Shown here piece by piece: positions 1 to 9,789 of a stretch of DNA of 64,000 nucleotides. Made by a program: the position numbers and the translations under genes. The stretch lies in NCBI RefSeq assembly GCF_014472395.1, contig NZ_JACSZW010000002.1, positions 434,001-498,000 of the forward strand, in the 5' to 3' direction. Positions within the stretch are counted from its first letter, which is position 1; every line of letters starts with the position of its first letter. The stretch comes from Pedobacter sp. N36a. GTDB lineage: Bacteria > Bacteroidota > Bacteroidia > Sphingobacteriales > Sphingobacteriaceae. The notes under the pieces are model-generated. The model was not told where the DNA came from. It ran no database searches and saw nothing but the letters and a program-made list of their open reading frames with translations.

Positions 1-2181
1 ATGAAATACTATGGTTCCCTGGAATATTTTGATCAGGATGGAATTATTTTAAATAGCGGTTTCAAGCGTTATAGTGGTCGCGTAAACCTGGAAGGTAAAA
101 AAGGTGTGGTTAAATATGGTATTAACTTCAGTCCTTCGGTCACCAATGAAAAGCGAGTGAATGCCAATGGTGCTTATAATGCTAACGGTGGCGGTATTGT
201 GGCCTCAGCATTGCATTATGCCCCAATTTTCCCGGTGTACAATCCTGATGGCAGTTATAATTTTGACCAGAATTCATGGAGTGCAGGCACAAAAACTACC
301 TTGCCTGACAATAGAACTGCAGACGGTAATGGAGGAACACAAGCCTGGAATCCAGTGGCTTTGGCCATGCTTCAGAAAGACGATGTAGCGACCAGCCGTA
401 TGACTGGTAGTGCCTTTTTGGAAGCAGAATTGTCAAAGGATTTGAAATACAAAATTCAGCTGGGTGTGGATTTGTTTAACAGTTCTGAAGATACTTTCAG
501 GCCATCAACCTTTCCGCAATCCAATACTGCAGGAAATCCACTTTCTGAGGCTACAGGTTCTTCACGCACGATTAAAGAAACGAATTGGCTGTTAGAGCAA
601 ACCCTAAACTATGCAAAAACCATCGGTGACCATAACATCAATGCTTTAGTCGGCTGGTCTACTCAAAAAGATGATTTAAGCGGCAATTACGCTTTTGCTT
701 CTAAAGGATTTATCAGTGATCAGGTAGAATTTATCAAAGCTGGTTTGGTAACCAACGGTACAGCGACAAGAACGCAATGGGCATTGGCTTCCGGTATCGC
801 AAGGCTGCAATATGGCTATAAAGGCAAGTATTTGTTTACGGGATCGATCAGAGCGGATGGTTCTTCTAAATTCGGCAGGAACAACAAATGGGGTTATTTC
901 CCATCGGCTTCCCTGGGATGGAGGTTATCAGAAGAAGATTTCCTGAAAAACTCGGAAACAATTTCTGACCTGAAATTAAGGGCTAGTTATGGGTTAACCG
1001 GTAACTTCAACATTCCTAATTACGCGGCACAAGGTTCCATGAACAATTTTGGCTATGTGTTTGGCGGGACTACTCCAGGTGTCATCAATGGTGCAGCACC
1101 AATTGCAAAGCCTAATGACGACTTACAATGGGAAAAGACAGCACAGCTGAACATTGGTTTTGACGCGGCATTTTTCAAGAATCAGCTAACTTTATCAGTA
1201 GATATTTATAATAGTAATACCAATAACCTGCTGTTAGATGTGCCAGTGCCAATTTCAACCGGATTTGCGACGGAATTGAAAAACATTGGTAAAGTAAACA
1301 ATAAAGGGATTGATATCAATTTAGGTACACAGCAGCAGTTTGGTTCGGTTAAATGGAATGCGAGTGGAAACTTCTCCAAGAATATCAATAAAGTAGTAGA
1401 GCTGGGCCCAGGAAATGCAGACATCATAAAAACAGGTTCTGTTGCCAATGCTTATTTCATCACCCGTGTGGGGGAGCCGATCGGTTCTTATTATTTACCA
1501 GTGGTTTTAGGAGTGTTTAAAAACCAGGCAGAAGTGGATGCTTATCCTCATTACCTGGATACACAGGGCAATTATGATGTGAATACCTCTAAACCAGGAG
1601 ATTTCAAATTTAAAGATGTGGATGGTGATGGGGTGATTGATCTGACGAAAGACAGAGAGATTGTAGGAAATTACCTGCCTAAGTTTACCTATGGTTTTGC
1701 TACTTCATTTGAGTATAAAGCCATAGATTTAAATATTGCCATGCAAGGGGTTTACGGCAATCAGATTCTAAACCTTTCCCGCAGATATTTTGCCAATAAA
1801 GAAGGAAACATGAACAACATGATCAGTTCGCTGGACCGCTGGAAATCAGAAAGTGATCCAGGAAGCGGTCAGGATGTTAGGGCCAATCGTGCGGCTAAAG
1901 GCAGCAATGGAACAACTTCCACCTGGCATATTGAGAATGGTTCTTATCTACGTATCCGCAACGTTGCCCTTGGTTATACTTTACCGGAAAATTTAGCTAA
2001 AAAATTAGCGATTAATAAGGTTAGGATTTATGTAGCCATGCAAAACCCATTCACTTTCACCAAATATACCGGCTATAATCCAGAGGTAACCAATCGCAGC
2101 GATGCCACTACAAATGGCGAAGATTACGGGGTTTATCCAACAGCAAAAACAACGTCAATAGGAATTAACATCACTTTATAA
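1..2181 (+). CDS. SusC/RagA-type TonB-dependent outer membrane receptor, 5'-truncated by window edge
   Basis: This is the C-terminal part of a TonB-linked outer membrane transporter that would import an oligosaccharide or similar nutrient with the SusD lipoprotein encoded next to it. The frame is open from base 1. The 726 residues seen are almost all beta-barrel strands, and members of this family are about 1000 residues, so the start, signal peptide, carboxypeptidase-like domain and plug lie upstream. The ATG at base 1 is therefore probably an internal methionine. Near the end it has an acidic D-rich loop (VDGDGVID, around codons 540-547) and a typical aromatic-rich C-terminus ending in ITL. 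The SusD gene follows after 10 bp. The substrate cannot be told. Confidence 0.93.
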   Translation: MKYYGSLEYFDQDGIILNSGFKRYSGRVNLEGKKGVVKYGINFSPSVTNEKRVNANGAYNANGGGIVASALHYAPIFPVYNPDGSYNFDQNSWSAGTKTTLPDNRTADGNGGTQAWNPVALAMLQKDDVATSRMTGSAFLEAELSKDLKYKIQLGVDLFNSSEDTFRPSTFPQSNTAGNPLSEATGSSRTIKETNWLLEQTLNYAKTIGDHNINALVGWSTQKDDLSGNYAFASKGFISDQVEFIKAGLVTNGTATRTQWALASGIARLQYGYKGKYLFTGSIRADGSSKFGRNNKWGYFPSASLGWRLSEEDFLKNSETISDLKLRASYGLTGNFNIPNYAAQGSMNNFGYVFGGTTPGVINGAAPIAKPNDDLQWEKTAQLNIGFDAAFFKNQLTLSVDIYNSNTNNLLLDVPVPISTGFATELKNIGKVNNKGIDINLGTQQQFGSVKWNASGNFSKNINKVVELGPGNADIIKTGSVANAYFITRVGEPIGSYYLPVVLGVFKNQAEVDAYPHYLDTQGNYDVNTSKPGDFKFKDVDGDGVIDLTKDREIVGNYLPKFTYGFATSFEYKAIDLNIAMQGVYGNQILNLSRRYFANKEGNMNNMISSLDRWKSESDPGSGQDVRANRAAKGSNGTTSTWHIENGSYLRIRNVALGYTLPENLAKKLAINKVRIYVAMQNPFTFTKYTGYNPEVTNRSDATTNGEDYGVYPTAKTTSIGINITL

Positions 2182-2191
2182 TCATAGAAAG

Positions 2192-3550
2192 ATGAAAAAA
2201 TATATCATACTCATTTGTGTGCTCATCACAGCAACTTCCTGCAAGAAATTTTTAGACTTAAAACCACTGGATTCTTATACAGAAAGCACTTTTTACCTGG
2301 ATGAAAAGGGACTCCAGGGCGGTCTGGTCACTTGTTATGACGCTTTACAGAGCGATAGTCTTTATGGAAATAATTTATTGACTCTTGGGGAGCTTCGCGG
2401 CGATAACCTGATCGATAATGATCCTGGATCTGGTGCCGGTGTACGTAATCAGATTGAAGTATTTGCGGAAACTTCGGCCAATAGTATTCTTTCTGCCACC
2501 TGGATGGGTCACTACAAAGCGATATACAGGTGTAATATTATCCTGGACCGTGCACCTGCAATTACCATGAATGAAACCATTAAGGGGCAGATCATCGGTC
2601 AGGCGAAATTTATCAGGGCCCTAAGTTATTTCAATCTGACCCGGATTTGGGGCAAGGTTCCTTTGGTGCTGACTGTTCAAACCACAGAGCAGGCTAGACA
2701 AAATACAAGGGCATCATCTGAACAGGTCTATCAGCAGGTGATTGATGATTTAAAAGATGCAGCTGCAAAATTGCCGACATCCTGGCCAGATGCACAGCGT
2801 GGAAAGGCAACCAGCTTTGCGGCGACCAGTTTATTAGGCAAAGTGTACCTATATCAAAAGAAATTTGACCTGGTAGCAAGTACCTTACAACCTGTGGTGA
2901 CCGCTGTTTATGCTAGAAATCTATTAGATACGGTGCCGCAGAACCGAACTTTCCCTAATAACCTGAAAACCAGCAAGGACATTATATTTGCAGTGCAGTA
3001 CCTGAATGGCGGTGTAAAAGAGTTTGTACACCAGGACAACCGTTATAGAAATAACAACAATACGAACATCATTAGTATTCCTCAATCGTTATTTGAAACT
3101 GGTGATAATCGTCAGCCATTGGTGGCGATTACCGGAACTGGCAGCAGACCAGGTAAATTTAATGCGCCTCAGCTGAACAATGAAACCAGCGGTGATTTCC
3201 CTGTGCTGCGTACTGCTGATGTGTTACTGATGTATGCGGAAGCACTCAATGAAACCGCTTATGGCAATACAGAAGCTTTTAAAGCATTGAATGCGGTTCG
3301 CAAAAATGCGAATGCTTCTCTAAAAACGCCTTTATTACTGACTACACAAACTGAATTTAGGACAGCGGTGTATTTAGAGAGAAGATTAGAGCTGGCCTTA
3401 GAAGCTGATCGTTGGTTTGATATCGTGAGAACCAATCAGATGGCTGCTATTTTCCCAGGTATCCCAGCTTTCAGAAGTCTTTATCCAGTACCGCAAGTTG
3501 AAATTGACAATATCAACAATAAAGGTGGTTACCAGAATGAAGGCTATTAA
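2192..3550 (+). CDS. RagB/SusD family nutrient-binding outer membrane lipoprotein
   Basis: The 452-residue protein is the cell-surface lid partner of the preceding SusC transporter. A lipoprotein signal with Cys17 (ATSC-KK) is visible at the N-terminus. The TPR-like SusD fold follows, and the C-terminal RagB signature is clear: LNAVRKNA, then YLERRLELALEADRWFDIVR. The spacing of 10 bp to the SusC gene indicates one transcript, which ends at the hairpin at 3569-3638. No glycosidase is adjacent, so the ligand is not predictable from context. Confidence 0.94.
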   Translation: MKKYIILICVLITATSCKKFLDLKPLDSYTESTFYLDEKGLQGGLVTCYDALQSDSLYGNNLLTLGELRGDNLIDNDPGSGAGVRNQIEVFAETSANSILSATWMGHYKAIYRCNIILDRAPAITMNETIKGQIIGQAKFIRALSYFNLTRIWGKVPLVLTVQTTEQARQNTRASSEQVYQQVIDDLKDAAAKLPTSWPDAQRGKATSFAATSLLGKVYLYQKKFDLVASTLQPVVTAVYARNLLDTVPQNRTFPNNLKTSKDIIFAVQYLNGGVKEFVHQDNRYRNNNNTNIISIPQSLFETGDNRQPLVAITGTGSRPGKFNAPQLNNETSGDFPVLRTADVLLMYAEALNETAYGNTEAFKALNAVRKNANASLKTPLLLTTQTEFRTAVYLERRLELALEADRWFDIVRTNQMAAIFPGIPAFRSLYPVPQVEIDNINNKGGYQNEGY

Positions 3551-3568
3551 TTTGTAACCTGATCTGGA

Positions 3569-3638
3569 CCGGCAGCTTGAACACCGATTGATCCACTAAA
3601 CTGTGGGAATAATCCAGGTTTAGGCTGCCGGTTTTTTA
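3569..3638 (+). terminator. Rho-independent terminator after the SusC/SusD pair
   Basis: Inverted arms CCGGCAGC (3569-3576) and GCTGCCGG (3624-3631) are followed directly by TTTTTT. The loop is long (47 nt) and may hold secondary structure. It sits 19 bp after the SusD stop. Confidence 0.65.
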
Positions 3639-3657
3639 TTTCAAATTTTGAATAGTT

Positions 3658-4902
3658 ATGAAAATGACATTTCTTTTCTTTTTACTCCTTGGAGGATTGT
3701 GCAACTTAAATGTTGCCGCACAAGATCCAAAATATGTGTTTTCGGAACATTTAAATCCCGTTCAGTATAAGAATTATTACCTGCTCACTTTACTTCAACA
3801 GAATGCTGCCGTTAAAAAAGGGATTCAGAATGATCTGGAATTGACTGCGTTGTTTAAAAGTAAATCGCTGAAAATAGCAGATGCCGTTAGAAATTGTGAA
3901 ACTGACGTTACCTGTCTCAGCACTGCGTTTAAATTTACGGAAGAAGAAATTGCTGCTGTGAGCAAGCGATTAACTATTCTTTTTAAACAGGATGAATCAT
4001 TAAGCAACATGGTCAAAAATGAACTGATCCCTTCTGGCTGTTACCTGATGTACGGCCATCTGAAACCCGTAGAGTTGTTAATTAAGGCCTGGGAGCAGGA
4101 TGCTAAGGCCCTCAATTTTACAATTGGGGTATATGTAGCAGGCGCAAAACCGAACTATCCGAAAATAGATTCCATCGCTTTTAATGTAAAGGATAAAAGT
4201 TACCTGGAACTGGTCCGTACCAATGCCGTATTGAGTTCGGGAAAGTCCGATGCTATGTTCTTTGAGCCTGCAATTACTTTTGCTTTAACTGCGCTGGAAA
4301 TTAATGAGCGTGATGAAGCCGGTGATTTTGAACCGATGCGAAGCGGCGTAAATAAAGCAAGTATTTCAGCAATCAGTACAACAAGCTTTGCCTCCTATAA
4401 ATACAGCTTAATTTTAGTACCTGGTGAAGGACCTGAAGAACGTGATGTGGAATTAAGTGCGGGTGGTATGCTGCGCTGCCGATTGGCAGCCATAGAATAT
4501 CATCAAGGCTTAGCGCCATTTATTATGGTTTCTGGTGGGAGAGTACACCCATTTAAAACGAAATACAATGAGGCTTATGAGATGAAAAAATACTTAGTTG
4601 AAAAACTGAAGATACCAGAAAGTGTGGTGATTATGGAGCCTCAAGCCAGACATACCACTACCAATATGCGCAATGCAGCTAGGATCATGTTCAGGTACGG
4701 GATCCCTATGGATAGAGCAGCGCTGACAGTGACGGCTATATCTCAAAGTAGGTATATCGGCGGCGCTTTATTAGGGAGATGTGTGCAGGAATTAGGATAT
4801 GAGCCTTATAAATTAGGAAAACGCTTATCTGACTTTGCCTTGGAGTTTTATCCTAATGTCATGTCCCTGCAAATTGATTTTGATGAACCGATGGATCCTT
4901 AG
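3658..4902 (+). CDS. Secreted YdcF/SanA-like DUF218 domain protein
   Basis: This 414-residue protein has a cleavable-looking signal peptide (residues 1-21, ending NVAA). An N-terminal region of about 230 residues matches nothing I recognise. A DUF218 domain follows at about residues 250-395, with SLILVPGEGP, an SGGRV element and an EPQARHTTTNMRNA stretch, the usual sequence landmarks of YdcF/SanA/ElyC proteins. Those proteins act at the envelope (cell-wall precursor or vancomycin-tolerance phenotypes in enterobacteria), but their reaction is not well established. The gene stands alone between two terminators. The envelope role is inferred from the family and the signal peptide. Confidence 0.8.
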   Translation: MKMTFLFFLLLGGLCNLNVAAQDPKYVFSEHLNPVQYKNYYLLTLLQQNAAVKKGIQNDLELTALFKSKSLKIADAVRNCETDVTCLSTAFKFTEEEIAAVSKRLTILFKQDESLSNMVKNELIPSGCYLMYGHLKPVELLIKAWEQDAKALNFTIGVYVAGAKPNYPKIDSIAFNVKDKSYLELVRTNAVLSSGKSDAMFFEPAITFALTALEINERDEAGDFEPMRSGVNKASISAISTTSFASYKYSLILVPGEGPEERDVELSAGGMLRCRLAAIEYHQGLAPFIMVSGGRVHPFKTKYNEAYEMKKYLVEKLKIPESVVIMEPQARHTTTNMRNAARIMFRYGIPMDRAALTVTAISQSRYIGGALLGRCVQELGYEPYKLGKRLSDFALEFYPNVMSLQIDFDEPMDP

Positions 4903-4946
4903 TTCAGCTAATTGTTTGTTTTATGGTGGTTTTACAGCCAAATAGG

Positions 4947-4984
4947 AAGGGCAATTCAATTAATAAGTTGAATTGCCCTTAGTT
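4947..4984 (+). terminator. Perfect 13-bp hairpin terminator
   Basis: Arms 4947-4959 (AAGGGCAATTCAA) and 4968-4980 (TTGAATTGCCCTT) are perfectly complementary around an 8-nt loop, followed by a short T-rich stretch. It ends the DUF218 gene. It also shows that a TTG at 4973, within the right arm, is not a credible start for the next gene. Confidence 0.75.
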
Positions 4985-5059
4985 TTAAGTAGATTTATGA
5001 TTCTGCAGCTTCCTATTTCCGCTATCCATGAAAACAACAGTTTTAAATTTAAAAAGGGC

Positions 5060-8000
5060 ATGAGTGCTCCAGCATATATTATTGCAATTGGTGCATCAGC
5101 CGGTGGCTTAGAGGAAATTAACACTTTCTTTGACCATACTCCGCTAGATGGAGTTTCTTATGTGGTTGTTCAGCATCTTTCCGCTACTTTTAAAAGCAGA
5201 ATGTCAGAGGTTTTGGCTAGACACAGCAAACTAATGGTCACAGAAGCCAGCGATGGAATTTTGGTGGAATGTAATAAAGTGTACCTTATTCCACATGATA
5301 AGTACATGACCATTGCTGCCAGTAGACTATATTTAAGTGCTAAAGATGAAATAAGAGCAGCACACCTCACTATCAATACATTTTTTAATTCTTTGGCGGC
5401 AGATTACGGTAGTAAAGCAATAGGCGTTATCCTCTCTGGTTTAGGAAGTGATGGTTCTGAAGGACTTGTTTCGATTAAAAAAGCTGGAGGAATGGTGATC
5501 GCCAGAAACCCTGACACTTCCAGCTTTCCAAGTATGCCATCTAAAGCGATTGCTACAGGAATGGTCGATTTTATATTAGAACCAGCGGCAATGCCTGGTG
5601 CTATTGAAGATTATGTGCAGCATCAGCGGACTTTGAAGATTGATAATTCTAACGATGAGCTCAGTCTAAAAGCAATCATACAACTCATCAAACAGCAGTC
5701 TCCCCATGACTTCTCCGATTATAAAACCTCTACAATTTTGAGGCGGACTAAAAGAAGAGCGGCTGCTCATGATTTCGATACCCTCGATAAATACTTTAAC
5801 TATTTAAAGACCTCTCAGGAAGAAATTGAAGCTTTATCAAAAGAGTTTTTGATTAGTGTGACTTCATTTTTTAGAGATAAAGAAGCATTTCAGTACATAC
5901 AACATAATGTACTACCGACGATTTTGAAAAGCCTTGGTCCAAAGGAAGAACTTAAAATTTGGGTAGCAGGCTGCGCCACAGGTGAAGAGGTTTATTCTTT
6001 GGCAATTCTAATTACCGAATTGTTAACTGGTGAGCTTAAGCAACTTGTGGTTAAAATATTTGCCACAGACATTGATAGTACGGCATTAATTCATGCTGGG
6101 AAAGGATTGTATCACCCGGATACGTTGAAAGAGGTATCGAAAGAGCGCTTAACTACTCATTTTGTAAAGGAAGGCAATCATTATCAAGTTAAACCCAGCC
6201 TTCGGAAAATGGCCATTTTTGCACAACATGATTTAGTCAAAAATCCGCCTTATTGCAATATGCATTTCATCAGCTGCCGGAATTTGCTGATTTATATGGC
6301 TCCAATATTACAAAAGAAAACATTCGAAATGTTGCTGTTTGGGCTTAAAATGGACGGTTATTTATTTTTAGGATCCAGTGAAAATCCAATGCCGATTATT
6401 CAGAACCTGGAAATTGTAAATAAACAATACAAGCTATACAAGAATATAAAATCAAAACGAATGGATAGTTTTGAGGCTTTTTCAATGCCCGATTCATTGG
6501 AAGTTAAAAATCGCCCTGTTTATGTCAGCCGTCAGGAGCTAGGTTCCGATCAATTTCCCTCTCTAACGGAGCTGATGCAAACTAATCTTGCGGAAGAATT
6601 GGGTTATCTGGTGCTGTGTATTGACGAAAACAAGGAAGTGGTCAGGTCTTATGGAGACACTTCTAAATATTTACTCCCTAAACTTTTTACCACTAATCTG
6701 GAGATGTTATTGCCGAAAAAATTGGCTATGGTCTTTAATACCTTAAGCAATACAGTATTAAAGACTAATAAAAAAGCTAGTCTGAATCGCATCAAAATAA
6801 AACAGGCTGATCAATTGATGATGGTAAATATGATGGTGAGCCCGATGCTGATTGACAGAAAATTACCAAAATTTTTTATGGTCACTTTCACTGAAGATAA
6901 AGTTCTTGCAGTCGCTGAACACGAAAGCAAAGACTTTGATGAGGCTGGTTTTCAGGATCAATATACAATTAATTTGGAACAGGAGCTGAAAGAAACAAAA
7001 GAGAAGCTCAATTCTGTTTATGAGCAACTGGACGCTTCTAATGAAAATATGCAGTCCTTTAACGAGGAAATGATATCTGCAAATGAAGAGATGCAGAGTA
7101 CAAATGAAGAAATGCAGTCTGTGAATGAAGAGCTGGATACCATTAATTCTGAGTATCAGCTAAAAAATAAGGAGTTGCTGGAGACTAATGATGACCTGAA
7201 TAACTATTTCAGAAGCAATATCAATGGCCAGCTGTTTATCAATAACGATTTGCTTTTGATGAAATTCTCCCCAGGCACAGTGAAGCAGATCAATCTATTG
7301 GAATCAGATATTGGAAGGCCATTAAGTAATATCACTACGAATATAAAGTTTGAAACGATTATTGAAGATATTAAAAAGGTACTGCGAGATGGAATTGTGA
7401 TTACCAAAGAGATTGAAACCAATAATGGGAAGTGGTATCAGGTGATGACGATGCCTTATATGCGACAATCTGACCAGCAGAATAACGGGGCAATCATTAC
7501 TTTTAATGACATTACGGAACTAAAAAATACACAGCTTGATTTGGATATCAGCAATAAGATGCTGGGAATGACTATAGATTCAGCTGAACTGGGCACTTGT
7601 TCTATTCATGCTAAAACCCGTGAATTTTTACCATCTACGCATTTTAAGGAAATTTTTGGCTTCTATTCTGAAGAAAAACTAACTTATCAAGCGGCTGTCG
7701 AAAGAATTGCTGAAACACACAGGGAAAAATTTATTAATGCCATTGAAGCAAATATTCTTGGTGGCGAGAGGTGTGATCTGGAGTTTCCATTATTAGGCTT
7801 TAACAACAATCAATTGAGGTGGGCAAGGCTAATTGGAAATCTTTCTTATGACAATGAAAAAAAACCAGCTTATTTCACGGGTGTTTTGAATGATATTACC
7901 ATTCATAAGCAAGATGAATTGCGCAAAAATGATTTCATTGCTATGGTCAGTCATGATTTAAGGTCACCACTCACTTCGATCCAGGCTTATGTGCAAATGA

Positions 8001-8593
8001 TCAGTAAAAAGGTTGAAAAAACAGATGATTCTTTTATCGGTCCTTCCTTATCAAGGGTAAGTCTTTTGATCAAAAAAATGAACAGTATGATTAATGGATT
8101 CCTATCCGTATCAGGTTCAGATGGAGGAAAAATTCACTTAGACCTTGAAGTATTTGAAATAAACGAACTAATTGAGGAGGCAATTCAAGAATCACTTTTT
8201 ATAAATCCGACAATCGATATTGTTTTCAAAAAGGGATCGGTAATGATGGTAAAAGCAGATCGTGATAAGGTAGGTCAGGTACTTAACAATTTTCTAAGCA
8301 ATGCGATTAAATATTCTATAAACTCTAAAAAGATAATTGAAGTATCATCGGTAGCCGCTTCTGGCATGGTGCAAGTTTGCGTGAAAGATAATGGAATTGG
8401 TATCAAGAAAAAAGATTTGGAACAGCTTTTTGAACGCTATTATAGAGTGAAAAGTGAGCACAATAAATTTATTTCTGGTTTTGGCCTGGGACTCCATTTA
8501 TCTGCGGAGATTATTAAAAGACACAATGGAAAAGTATGGGTCGAAAGTGAAATTAATCAGGGTTCCTCTTTTTACTTCAGTCTACCATTGTAA
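5060..8593 (+). CDS. CheB-CheR-PAS hybrid sensor histidine kinase
   Basis: This is a 1177-residue multidomain signalling protein. In order: a CheB methylesterase domain without receiver (IGASAGG with Ser13, His39 in VVQHLS, LSGLGSDG near 130), a CheR methyltransferase domain (WVAGCATGEE near 302, HFISCRNLLIYM near 402), a long N/E/M-rich coiled coil (about 634-712, repeats of NEEMQS), two PAS-like regions (about 716-820 and 832-950), then HisKA (SHDLRSPL, His near 965) and HATPase (NNFLSNAIKYS near 1076; GFGLGL). No membrane segment and no receiver are visible. I chose the ATG at 5060 because the CheB motif starts there and the upstream in-frame TTG lies in a terminator. No chemoreceptor, CheA or CheW gene is nearby, so it likely serves a non-chemotaxis pathway. 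Confidence 0.92.
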   Translation: MSAPAYIIAIGASAGGLEEINTFFDHTPLDGVSYVVVQHLSATFKSRMSEVLARHSKLMVTEASDGILVECNKVYLIPHDKYMTIAASRLYLSAKDEIRAAHLTINTFFNSLAADYGSKAIGVILSGLGSDGSEGLVSIKKAGGMVIARNPDTSSFPSMPSKAIATGMVDFILEPAAMPGAIEDYVQHQRTLKIDNSNDELSLKAIIQLIKQQSPHDFSDYKTSTILRRTKRRAAAHDFDTLDKYFNYLKTSQEEIEALSKEFLISVTSFFRDKEAFQYIQHNVLPTILKSLGPKEELKIWVAGCATGEEVYSLAILITELLTGELKQLVVKIFATDIDSTALIHAGKGLYHPDTLKEVSKERLTTHFVKEGNHYQVKPSLRKMAIFAQHDLVKNPPYCNMHFISCRNLLIYMAPILQKKTFEMLLFGLKMDGYLFLGSSENPMPIIQNLEIVNKQYKLYKNIKSKRMDSFEAFSMPDSLEVKNRPVYVSRQELGSDQFPSLTELMQTNLAEELGYLVLCIDENKEVVRSYGDTSKYLLPKLFTTNLEMLLPKKLAMVFNTLSNTVLKTNKKASLNRIKIKQADQLMMVNMMVSPMLIDRKLPKFFMVTFTEDKVLAVAEHESKDFDEAGFQDQYTINLEQELKETKEKLNSVYEQLDASNENMQSFNEEMISANEEMQSTNEEMQSVNEELDTINSEYQLKNKELLETNDDLNNYFRSNINGQLFINNDLLLMKFSPGTVKQINLLESDIGRPLSNITTNIKFETIIEDIKKVLRDGIVITKEIETNNGKWYQVMTMPYMRQSDQQNNGAIITFNDITELKNTQLDLDISNKMLGMTIDSAELGTCSIHAKTREFLPSTHFKEIFGFYSEEKLTYQAAVERIAETHREKFINAIEANILGGERCDLEFPLLGFNNNQLRWARLIGNLSYDNEKKPAYFTGVLNDITIHKQDELRKNDFIAMVSHDLRSPLTSIQAYVQMISKKVEKTDDSFIGPSLSRVSLLIKKMNSMINGFLSVSGSDGGKIHLDLEVFEINELIEEAIQESLFINPTIDIVFKKGSVMMVKADRDKVGQVLNNFLSNAIKYSINSKKIIEVSSVAASGMVQVCVKDNGIGIKKKDLEQLFERYYRVKSEHNKFISGFGLGLHLSAEIIKRHNGKVWVESEINQGSSFYFSLPL

Positions 8594-8599
8594 ACGACT

Positions 8600-9178
8600 G
8601 TGCTTGCGGAAGAAGGGGAAAAGACCATCACTGAAATTGCAGTCGAGATAGGGCATTCACAACCTTCAGTGAGTAAGATCATTCAGGCAATGACAGGGGC
8701 AGGATTGGTTCAGGAAAACCGTGACTCCCAGGATAAAAGACGAAATGTAGTGGAATTAACGCCAAAGGGAATCGATTTTGCGAAAGAACTTAAGGTACAA
8801 TGTGTAGATGTAGATGCCGCTATTAACAGCGTGATTTCGGAAGCTAGGCACAACCTTTGGGAAGCCTTAGAAGAATGGGAATTCCTTTTGGATCAAAAAC
8901 CTTTGCTTAGGAGGGTTCAGGAGCAGAAAAAATTAAAGGAAAGTAAGGAGGTACAAATTGTACCTTATGAATCTCAATATCAGTCGGCATTCAGAGCTTT
9001 GAATGAAGAATGGATTTCTACCTATTTTAAAATGGAAGAAGCCGATTATAAGGTTTTAGATGATCCAGAAGCATATATTTTGGACAAAAGAGGGAAGATA
9101 TTTGTTGCACTTTACAATAATGAACCAGTAGGGGTTTGTGCATTGATTAAAATGCCGTGTCGGAATTACTTTAATTAG
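8600..9178 (+). pseudogene. Remnant of a MarR-GNAT bifunctional regulator/acetyltransferase, truncated at both ends
   Basis: The reading frame encodes the winged-helix part of a MarR regulator (ITEIAVEIGHSQPSVSKII, then the wing SQDKRRNVVELTPKG) followed by the first third of a GNAT acetyltransferase (VQIVPYESQYQSAFRALNEEW to EPVGVCALIKM). Intact fusions are about 310 residues. Here the first 40-50 MarR residues are missing, with a GTG 7 bp after the kinase stop as the only start. The GNAT domain stops before its acetyl-CoA loop and reads PCRNYFN-stop. Its last 4 bp overlap the end of the convergent yigZ-like gene. It looks like the scar of two deletions or rearrangements and is unlikely to be functional. 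Confidence 0.75.
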
Positions 9179-9789
9179 ACGGTATGGAGATAGTTGAGTT
9201 TAATGCCATCGATCTTTTCGATTTTCCCTAAAACCTGGTTTAGCTGTGCTTTTCTGACTTCAAACTTAATGCTGCAGGAATTGTCGAACTCCTGAGCAAG
9301 AATCTGCAGCTGTTCCTCTTTAAATAAGCGCATCACATCGTTCATCCTTAGGTAATCGAAAGTGAGTTCATAAACATCGTTTACCGTCTTTTCTACGATT
9401 TCTGCGGCTTGAATCGCTTCAATTGCTGCAGATTTATAGGCATTGATTAAGCCAGGTACGCCCAATAATGTTCCTCCAAAATAACGTACTACAACGATCA
9501 GGACATTGGTGATGTCAGCAGAAAGCATGGCGTTTAAGATGGGCCTGCCGGCAGTTCCCGAAGGTTCTCCATCGTCCTGGATTCTAAAAGCGGCACGATC
9601 AGGGCTTAGGCGTAAAGCCCAGCAGAAATGCCTGGCTTTTCCGTGTTCGGAGCGCAATTGTGCTAGTATCGGCTTTATTTCTTCTTCAGACCTAATGGGG
9701 TAAGCAAAGGCAATAAATTTACTGCCACGGTCTTTAAATAGTCCTTCAGAAGGAGCAGAGATCGTTTTATAAGTATCGTCAAATAGCAT
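9175..9789 (-). CDS. YigZ/IMPACT family protein
   Basis: The 204-residue protein carries the hallmark DGEPSGTAGRPI motif (residues 73-84) of the UPF0029/IMPACT N-terminal domain and a C-terminal ferredoxin-like domain (DUF1949-type). Bacterial members are linked to translation or ribosome stress, but the molecular role is unsettled. It is the last gene of a three-gene minus-strand operon: its start overlaps the 3' end of the DMT transporter gene by 11 bp. Its 3' end meets the MarR-GNAT remnant. Confidence 0.9.
   Translation of the reverse strand: MLFDDTYKTISAPSEGLFKDRGSKFIAFAYPIRSEEEIKPILAQLRSEHGKARHFCWALRLSPDRAAFRIQDDGEPSGTAGRPILNAMLSADITNVLIVVVRYFGGTLLGVPGLINAYKSAAIEAIQAAEIVEKTVNDVYELTFDYLRMNDVMRLFKEEQLQILAQEFDNSCSIKFEVRKAQLNQVLGKIEKIDGIKLNYLHTV

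Noticed and set aside
4973..5059. 29-codon N-terminal extension of the hybrid kinase from TTG
   Set aside because: The TTG is in the right arm of a perfect terminator and the CheB motif begins right after ATG 5060.
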